Under the pieces are notes generated by a model. The model saw nothing but the letters and a program-made list of their open reading frames with translations. It made no database searches and was not told the origin of the DNA. From assembly GCA_033239125.1 (NCBI GenBank), contig BSWB01000007.1, positions 107,576,082 through 107,640,081 of the forward strand: a stretch of DNA of 64,000 nt. Direction: 5' to 3'. Position numbers and translations under genes: made by a program. Below are positions 56,372 through 64,000 of the stretch, one piece after another. This DNA comes from Fagopyrum homotropicum. Taxonomy: Eukaryota > Streptophyta > Magnoliopsida > Caryophyllales > Polygonaceae. The first letter of the stretch is position 1; each line of letters opens with the position of its first letter.

Positions 56372-58048
56372 TGTAAGATCCAGTTTTGCCCTTCACCGCG
56401 GGGGCGGTGAAGGGAGCCCGCCCCTACGGCAGGGCAAACCGCCCCCACCACCCCCGCGGTGAAGAGAGCCGCCCCTGCGGCAAGGCAAAACCGCAGGGGC
56501 GGTTTTGCCCTAGATCGCCCCGATTTGTTTTTATCCGGTTTTTCTATCTTGTTCTTAACCCTAGAGCGTCCTTCCTCCTATCTTTCCAACCCTTTTTTGT
56601 AAATTCCCTCTTTCTCTTCTTTTTCGCGTTTCTTGCATACATTTTCCTTCAACCTTGAAAGCTGCAGCCTTGCTTCCTTATTGAACGTGTAAGTTCCCTC
56701 CTTTTGTGTTTCTCCCTCATGTTCATGAGTTGCTACATGTATTTCCCTTCTGTTGCGTTTTCTTCTTTCGTTCTTCCTTTTCCCCTTCTCCAAGAATCAA
56801 GCTTGAGCTTTGATTCTTGGTGGACTTCACGTTGTTGATTTGTTGATGTTCACAGGCTCCTTTGGTTGAGTTGTGACGTGTGTGTGTTGAGAGAAGCAAG
56901 CCTTGAACTTTGCTGCGTTCCTTGCTGTCGAAGGAGTCGGCAACCGCTTATGTAACGCCACCGCCACCGCGCCTGCACAGAGCCGCCCCGCGGTTGTCTG
57001 TTATGCCGCACATGCGGTTTCCTCTGCAATATCTCCGTCTTTGGTGAACTGCTTCCTTCCTTGCTTTCTTCGTTGTTTCCCTTGGCTTATGATGTTGTTG
57101 TCGACCCTTAGTGATCTGTAAGACTAAGGTTGAGACCTTAGCTTGTGGAGATCTCTAAGAGATGATGGAGACTAGTAGTTAAAGACTTCTAGCAATCGTT
57201 TCGGTTCCTAATTCTGTTATGCCTTGTTTAAGCAGGCATTCCTTCCTTCCTATCCTTCGGGAAATGAGTTGTTGCTGACCTGTTGTATTACCTTCGAGTG
57301 AGGTAAGTCCCTTGAACTTACTTAGTTGCGTTCCGTATATGAGATTGATTTTTTTTTTTGCTTTTTTGGGTTGTTGTATTGTTATAATTGATAATCGGAA
57401 TAGGATTGATCTTGTTTTACCTTAATTGGCCCAAGTGTATTAATCGGGCGGTAACCGCTTGTCCAGTTCAAAATGGTAAAACTGGGAGGTGCTCTTGCGA
57501 CCAGTCCAACAGGTGACAGAAGGATGCCTACGTTCTATTCCGGTTGGTGAAAGGGTACGGAGGCGAGATCGTAGCGATTCTCGTGTTACAACATAAGTTG
57601 AATTAGTAAAGGATTAACCTTAATAAAAGATAATAACCGGTTGAGTGTCAGCATACTACATGTTTATATTACCTTATGTGTGTTTGTGTCTTTACTGTCT
57701 TTTTGATATCTAAAATGTTAGCTAACGGTTTATATCGATGTTGTAGATGCCTTGCAGGATATAAGTGTTGGTGAGTGATCCGGACGGTGTGGTCAGCCGG
57801 GGTTCCCTTACATTATAGGATGAGATCGGGTTTATATTATAGTTGTTGTTCCTTCAGTTGTTTTGAACTCGGTTGCGAGTCTTTTACTCTTCCTTTGTTA
57901 TAATTTTTGGTTTTATATTGAGTTTTGAGTTTTCATTTATTTGTGCCTTGTTGTAAGATTCGTTGTGTTGTTGCTACTATGAGGGTCGGGACCCATTGTG
58001 AGGTCCTAGCCCATAACGCTTCAAATTCCCAGAACTTGGGGTGTTACA
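56372..58048 (+). repeat. Tekay-like 5' LTR
   Basis: It runs TGTAAGATCCAG to TTGGGGTGTTACA, 1677 bp. Internal landmarks shared with the other Tekay-like LTRs are CGGGCGGTAACCGCTTGTCC (57443) and GGGTCGGGACCCATTGTGAG (57982). It has two GC motif clusters, 56393-56515 and 56965-57020, the first with a long inverted arrangement. The following bases (ATGATATTAGAG) are a diverged primer site. Confidence 0.85.
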
Positions 58049-58332
58049 ATATGATATTAGAGGGAGGTTGACAACAATGACACTCGAAATCTTCTAAAGG
58101 TCGAATAGATAAATAAACAGAACCCGCAAGGGGTCTACGTTTTCAAAAAGGGGTTTTGTTTAAACTTGTCGGTTTGGGATAGATGTAAGGGCGACCACCA
58201 TTACCTCCGCGGATCTCAGCAGTTAGTTTTCTTACGTGTTTAGTTTTCTTACGTGTTGGTCTTTATATGCTTTTTTTGGATTTATGCTTTAGTTGTAGCA
58301 TGGTCTTATATATCTATATATTCTCATCGCAG
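58049..58332 (+). other. Leader of the Tekay-like element
   Basis: Degenerate primer site, then TTGACAACAATGACACTCG and CCTCCGCGGATCTCAGCAG. The same leader landmarks follow the LTR at 10736. Confidence 0.7.
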
Positions 58333-58885
58333 ATGACACGTACTAGAGCTACATCTGTTATGGGGCGAGAAAGGGGTCGACCACCGTTGTTCCTGAGGCT
58401 GGGAACGGAACCGTTGCTAGGTTTGGAGCACAAAGAGCACAATTGACCGAGTCCGATCGAGTATCCATCGGAGCTTCTGCATATCGTGATTACATGCAGA
58501 GAGTTGAGGAGGCTATCTGGACTGGAGGACCGGCACCAGCACCGCCAGTACCCGCAAGATCAGATGAGGTTTCGCAAAGAGTTACGCCAGAGATCCAGAC
58601 GAGGTGAGAAAGTCGAGGCCCGACTGTTGGTTGAAGGCTTTCAACCAACTGAAGGTTCCCTCTTTCGTAGGGAAGACTAGATTGGAGGTGGAGTTGTGGC
58701 TAGGACAACTGGATTTTGCTTTGGAGGCTATCGGTTGCTCAGAGAGACGTTGAGTCGACATAGAACAAACGTTGCTGAAGGATCATGCTCATTCCTAGTG
58801 GAGGACCATGCGCACTAAGGTCACCAGCTATGAGCAAATGAAGACGGCGATCAGAGATCGCTATTGCTCTGCAGCTATGATGGTC
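58333..58885 (+). pseudogene. Truncated gag of the Tekay-like element
   Basis: ATG at 58333 begins MTRTRATSVMGRERGRPP, matching the gag start of the minus-strand element. ELWLGQLDFALEAIGCSERR (near 58690-58750) is the retrotransposon-gag core. There are several frame changes and a stop. The sequence is lost at about 58885, and no pol follows. Confidence 0.7.
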
Positions 58886-59681
58886 AGTGTTTACCTCTGT
58901 CCTCCCGTTTAGCCATAATCGAGTAATCTGGTACTTGTTAGCGTAGTTTGTATAATCACATTGACCTCCCAATAATTTAGTAATTAATCAATATATTACT
59001 TACACTGTAGAACACGCATTGATATTACTTACACCATTTACACATTATTATGATTCCAAAGCTACCCTTTCTCCCCCATATCAAGCTTAACATATACATG
59101 CACCTAATCTATATAAAGTTAAATATATAAACAAGAAGATCGACCTCAAGACCAAGTAAATCATGGATATTTTACAAAAAGGATAAAGCCAACAACAACA
59201 TACCTGATCTCTGATTTCTTCACCAGCTTTTGAGTATTGTCATCAGTGCTTTCATAATTCTTATCAAAATCTTAGTCATATTAAATTTGCTAGTGACTCA
59301 CAGTTAAGGCTCTTTCTTTATGTGGTTGATGAGTAGGAGTTCCTTGTTGGGTGTGATATTGTGACTCGCATTAGTGGAGCAACTTAAACATTTATGTTAT
59401 TCTTTTGAATTCTCTATTGCAATTCTCTATTACAAATTTCTTCATTTTCTTTAGTTTCTGTTATTTTATTACTTTCTGATTTCTACTTAATATAAATTAA
59501 TTTTCTTACATTTAGTCTAGTTTTATATCAATACTTGGAATGAAAACCGTGGATTCTCAAGAATATAAGGGGTCAGATGTAGTTGACTCAATCTCTGCAT
59601 CTAAAGATAAATACTTCCTTAAATTTTTAAAGTTTGATTTATGAATTATTTATTAATACGTATTTAATATTATCACACATT
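58886..59681. other. Spacer between gag fragment and hAT transposase
   Basis: AT-rich. I could not find the hAT terminal inverted repeat or an 8-bp target duplication. The upstream promoter and untranslated region of the transposase are probably here. Confidence 0.4.
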
Positions 59682-61817
59682 ATGCTTGCAAGTCATTCAA
59701 CTACAATGCAACGTAACTCACACGAGGAAGTATCAGTAGAATTTCATAGAGCAGATGCAACAAATGTGGTAAATGATGGGGTAGAAATTCCGCAAACAAA
59801 GAGTGGGGCAAAACGCAACAGAACATCTGAGGTATGGAATCACTTTAAGCTTGCTGATGACGAGGAATCTGGATTTCCATGGGGAGTTTGTAACTATTGT
59901 GAGAAAAAGTACAAGGCAGATTCACACGGAGGTACTTCTACTCTTCTCAAACATTTGAAAAATAGTTGCAAAGAGTATAAGAAGTTAAAATCAACTGATA
60001 ATTCACTGGGCAAAGAAATTGATCAGAAAGTATTTCGAAGATTATTAGCAATGACTTTAATTAGACATGGATATAGCTTCTCATGGGTTGAGCATGAAGC
60101 CACCAGAAATGTCTTTAAGTATTTGAATGACAACGTTCAACCAATATCAAGAAATACAGTGAAGGAGTGTGTGGATATGCATACTGAATTAAAAAATTTT
60201 TTTGCATGTATTTAAATGTCTTCCTGGAAGGGTTTGCTTGACATGTGATTTGTGGAGTGCATGCACACATCGAGGCTATTTTTGTGTTACTGCCGATGAA
60301 AATTGGACCTTGCACAGTAAAGTCATTTCTTTTAAGCATGTTAGTCCTCCTCATCGTGGGTATGAAATGTCTGTTGAACTTGGAACTATTATTTCTTATT
60401 GGAAAATTAGCAATAAGATGTTCTCTTTGACTGTTGATAATGCAAGTAATATGGATAAAATGGTAGAATACTTGAAGGATGAACCCTCGAGAGAATTTTT
60501 ATGCAAGGGAACATATTTCCATGTTCGGTGTTACACATATATTGAATTTAACGGTTCATAGTGGTTTGAAGGTGATTGAAAGTTCAGTTTCAAGACTTAG
60601 AGAGAGTATCAAATACATTGATGGTTCCGAAGGAAGAAAGATAAAGTTTCTTGACTTGTGTAAGCAGGTTGGTATTACATATTCTGGTCGTTTATGGTTA
60701 GATGTGCAAACGAGATGGAACTCGACATTTTTGATGATTGAAAGGGCATGCAAATATCGTGAGGTGTTGCATCGTTATTTTAACGATATGGATGCTCTTA
60801 CTTTAAGGTATCATGTGGATGCAAATGAATGAGATCAAATTTTGAAGATAAAAGTTTTGTTGGAGCCCTTCTATGAGATAACTAAGTTGTTTTCTGGCCG
60901 ATAATACCCTACTTCTAATCTGTTTTTCATACAAGTGTATCAGATTTATGTTCGCTTGAAAATGGCAATGAAACCTGAAAAGGACCGATATGGTAATGAT
61001 GTTGAGACTGAAATTACAATTGCAGCAGCTAAAATGTTGGTGAAGTTTCAGAAATATTGGGAAGATTATGTCATGGTGCTTGCATTTGGTGTTATTTTTT
61101 TTATCACAGCGGAAGTTAAGTTTTGTGAAATTTGCTTTCACCAGAACACATGGACGGTTTGAAGCCGATAAAATGGTTAAGGATGTGCGCCAACAGTTGG
61201 ATGATCTTTACAAGGAGTATGTAAAAGATTTAGATGTAGTAGAAAATTGTTCTACTCATACAAAAATTAGGATTGAAAAAGAAATTCAGTTTGAAAACAT
61301 TGAGGTACGTAGTTTCAATAGTTGATTTATTTATCTTTCATTACCTATATAAATGAATTGTTAACTTCTACTTTGAAGCAGGAATTTGAGTTATATGATC
61401 CTTCGGAAAGTTCAAAAAATGAGTTGGATTTGTATTTGGATGAAGCTCGGTCTAATATCAGATGATTTCGATGTCCTTGCTTATTGGAAACACAATTCTA
61501 CACGTTTTCCTACACTTTCACGTATGACACGAGACATATTGGCTATTCCAATTACAACAGTTGCATCTGAATCGACTTTCAGCATTGGGGGACGAATCTT
61601 GAACAAATGGCGAAGCTCTCTTACAGATGACAACATCGAAGTGTTAGTCACAACCAATAATTGGTTGACAGGACTTGATGGTAAATGATTGTTAATGTAT
61701 ATTGATTGTTTGTTATTTAGTTTATCGTACTTTGTTTTAATTTAAACTTTTGTTGGAACAGATTTCACCCCGGAAGACTCTGGAGCAGTTTTAGTAAGGT
61801 TGTTTACAACGGATTAG
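59682..61817 (+). pseudogene. hAT-family transposase (RICESLEEPER/ZBED-like), frameshifted
   Basis: The first frame (ATG 59682 or 59706) has a BED zinc finger: VWNHFKLADDEES, CNYC and HLKNSC. A frame change in a poly-A/T run (60188-60203) leads into CLTCDLWSACTHRGYFC, the first catalytic Asp region, and SLTVDNASNMDKM, the second. Another frame change near 60535 leads to RLWLDVQTRWNSTFLMIERA. Stops lie at about 60830 and 60901. After an intron (GT 61304, AG 61382) comes the C-terminal dimerisation domain with IPITTVASESTFSIGGRIL and KWRSSL. A last small exon (61762-61817) ends FTTD-stop. hAT transposases cut and paste elements with 8-bp duplications. This copy cannot make a full protein. Confidence 0.85.
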
Positions 61818-62270
61818 GTATATTATGACTTATTCATAAAAAAAATATGTTATTAGTGTGTGATTGAATGTTATTTAGGTTGGTTGAACTTGTTAAAATT
61901 ATTGAGGTACGTAGTTTTAACACTTTATAAGATTTTTTGAATTTACTTACATATTTTTATTAGAAATAATTAGGGAAATAGTACCCCTTAAAATTATCTT
62001 TTGTAAACTATGCCTCTATATAAAATAATGAAAAAGTAGGTATGGAAACTAGGAATAGGGGCAATAATTTCTTTAACTGAAATGATGGTGATTAGATGTT
62101 TACTTTTGGTTTAAGTATCTTTTTTACATGTTTACCTTTTATTTTTTTTGTTAATGTAGTTTATAAATGTTTAATTTTTTTGGTGACATTGTTTTTGTTA
62201 CCCAAATATGAATTGTAGTATTTTTCTCATTATTGGGTATATGTTTATTGTTTTTGTGGTATGTTTCTTA
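61818..62270. other. 3' flank of the hAT remnant
   Basis: AT-rich, with a GAGGTACGTAG word at 61902 that repeats the donor-site region of the transposase intron (61302). Nothing else is recognised. Confidence 0.4.
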
Positions 62271-62272
62271 TT

Positions 62273-62640
62273 GTTGAGTATGCTTAAAGTGATATTTTTG
62301 GTTATGTTTTATGGTTATCCAAATTGTGTTACAAGAAACAAATGTCATTTGGTATTGATGTTTGGGTACAATATCGATTTGTGTAAATTTTGGTTATGAC
62401 AAATTCAAATTGGGTATGATTTTATACGTGTATTGACTATGTAATATATTTTTTATTTTTAAGTATATTTAAAGTGATATCGTGGGTATGTTTTATGGTT
62501 ACCCAAAATGTGTTTAATGATCAAATGTCAAGCGAATTTTTGGGTAATGACCAAATGTCATTTGATATTGATGTTTGTGTACAATATCGAGTTTTGAAAA
62601 TTTTGGGTATGACAAATTTAAATTGGGTATGAATTTTGTA
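62273..62640 (+). repeat. Direct duplication of a unit of about 150-185 bp
   Basis: TTTAAAGTGATAT, ATGTTTTATGGTTA-CCAAA, GATATTGATGTTTG, ACAATATCGA and GACAAATT-AAATTGGGTATGA occur in the same order in 62279-62412 and 62467-62632. Confidence 0.75.
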
Positions 62641-62739
62641 TTAAGTTATGTTTAAATTGAGTATAAATATCAAATATTATCCAATTTATGGATATTATTT
62701 TATTTTGATATTTGATTTATTGGGTATCTTGTTTTCGAG

Positions 62740-62890
62740 TATATTTATGTACTTTGACAAATTTATTTTGGGTATGATTGTGATATTATTTGGGTAAGCG
62801 GATTTTTAGGTATAATTTTGACATTATTTGGGTAAACGGATTTTTGGGTAAGCGAATTTTTGGGTAAGCGAGTTTTTTCTGGGCAAGAGG
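62740..62890 (+). repeat. TTTTTGGGTAAGCG minisatellite
   Basis: TTTGGGTAAGCGGATTTTT and variants recur at about 62790, 62828, 62847 and 62864. The GGGTAAGC core is the same as in the minisatellite at 38405-39020. Confidence 0.7.
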
Positions 62891-63926
62891 GCTGCGTTTT
62901 TTTTACCCCAAATTTCCTCCAAATGTCAATCAAAAGTGTCACAATCAACACTCACATCAGTCATCACTCATTAGTCATCACTTTTGTCAACTTTTTATCC
63001 TATTAATGAATTAGTCTAGTAAAGTAGGAGTCCTATTTCTCAATTTGTAATTGGTAGACCCTAAATTTTAACTCTATAGAATAAAAGGCCCTAAATGCCA
63101 ATTCAGCCTTTTTATTATTATTATATCCTACATTCATTTATTTTCACCGCATATGATTTAAGAGATGAGTTTCCTTTGTTGTAAATTAGACATACAATAT
63201 TGATAACTTGTTGTCTAATTGAGTAGTTCTAATATTATGATGCTAATTGCTTCTTCTTTTTTCGTTTATGTGATAGGTACGCCTTATATGGGAGATTACT
63301 TGCAGAACAATGGATGCTTCAAACTTTTGGTTATATGGATCGATGATGTAGCTTTTTATATACATTTGAACTTAGACTTACATAGCACCGCTTGTCCGCT
63401 TGTATCAAGCTTGAAGACGCAAATATTTTTAACTTAAACTTATCGCTTTGTGATGGTTCCATCTTCGATTCTCCATATGAATTTATTAATTCTACTTAAT
63501 TTTGTTAAAATTTGTTGATGCTCTAAACATGATATTGAATGTTATTTAGGTAGAACTTGTTTATTCAATATGTGCATTAAATATAGTCGATGTATGACTA
63601 AAACTCCATTTTCTCTCTCTTGATAAATCATGTCAAATTACAAATTGAACTCAAAACTCCATTTCTATTAATTTAAATTGAATAATTTTTCATTTTGTAA
63701 GAGAAAAATAAAGATGAAAACTTAACATATTCTACTCATATTATGAACTTATTATACATGTAAGAGTATAACCAATTTAAAATTTTAGGTTAAGGTATGT
63801 TTTTTTGTTTATATCGTTTTATTCCGAATTAGCAAGTCATATTTGCTCGAATTACTTCACAGTTCATACTATCACATCATTTTACTTTAGATTATCAAGG
63901 TTATCTAGGACCGGATTACTTCGGGT
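62891..63926. other. AT-rich intergenic stretch
   Basis: No recognisable gene. GTCTAGTAAAGTAGGAGTCC at 63012 resembles a Helitron 5' start next to a CTAG, without an identifiable 3' end. Confidence 0.4.
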
Positions 63927-64000
63927 CGGGTTATTTGGGCTAATTGGTCATTTCAAGTCGGGTTACTTTGGGCTAACGAGTCATTTCAGGTCGGGTTACT
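63927..64000 (+). repeat. 32-33 bp tandem repeat running off the window
   Basis: TCGGGTTATTTGGGCTAA and TCGGGTTACTTTGGGCTAAC are each followed by GTCATTTCA-G, and a third copy starts at 63991. The period is 32-33 bases. Confidence 0.75.

Overview
The window is nuclear DNA of a flowering plant, probably a eudicot. It is AT-rich and dominated by plant transposon families (Athila-like and chromodomain-bearing Tekay-like Ty3/gypsy, Copia, Helitron, hAT, MULE and PIF/Harbinger-like). It holds one convincing host gene, an intron-containing gene of the plant-specific GTD-binding (DUF593) family resembling myosin-binding protein 7 (CDS 34537-37429, three coding exons, 518 codons). I saw no tRNA, rRNA or CRISPR array. 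Nearly all other coding sequence is broken transposon pol or transposase.

Layout. 1-7406: 3' part of an Athila-like element (protease end, RT, RNase H, integrase, 2.1 kb noncoding 3' region, 3' LTR). It sits inside the 5' LTR of a plus-strand Tekay-like element (7407-14882), whose same LTR also carries an Athila-type solo LTR (8203-9817). 14883-23296: a minus-strand Tekay-like element with gag, protease, RT, RNase H, integrase and chromodomain remnants and a truncated 3' LTR. It interrupts a plant-mobile-domain (PMD) gene remnant (23297-23660). 23660-28454: AT-rich DNA with local duplications. 28455-32675: three consecutive Helitron-type 3' ends. 33650-37440: the host gene. 38400-40160: three different minisatellites. 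41130-42119: a second PMD remnant, cut by a 933-bp LTR. 42120-50450: two copies of that LTR in inverted orientation. The second is split by a PIF/Harbinger-like element (44774-49894) that itself carries a Tekay-type and an Athila-type solo LTR. 50730-52020: minus-strand MULE transposase remnant. 55129-55608: candidate Copia LTR with a 20-bp-periodic array of heat-shock-element-like sites. 55616-55866: a MITE. 55950-56371: Copia protease remnant. 56372-58885: Tekay LTR plus truncated gag. 59682-61817: broken hAT transposase.

Two patterns stand out. First, each LTR family carries its own short CG-centred, mostly palindromic motif in clusters. In the three Athila-type LTRs the clusters fall at two similar places, one just upstream of the TATA-like box and one about 0.4-0.6 kb downstream, while the motif differs between LTRs (AAATCGACCGATTT, CCACGGCCGTGG or ATCTCGGTCGAGAT). 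The first Athila element repeats the same cluster-TATA-cluster layout at an apparent internal promoter, and also has the motif inside the pol linker. This resembles the expanded short target motifs of VANDAL/VANC anti-silencing and could be an element-specific recognition system. Second, the candidate Copia LTR has five exact TTCnnGAAnnTTC sites in a ten-unit array, an ONSEN-like arrangement.

All boundaries come from reading the sequence by eye. Superfamily calls for motif-rich domains are firm. LTR ends that rest on TG/CA termini plus target-site duplications are good to a few bases. No alignment or database search was run.
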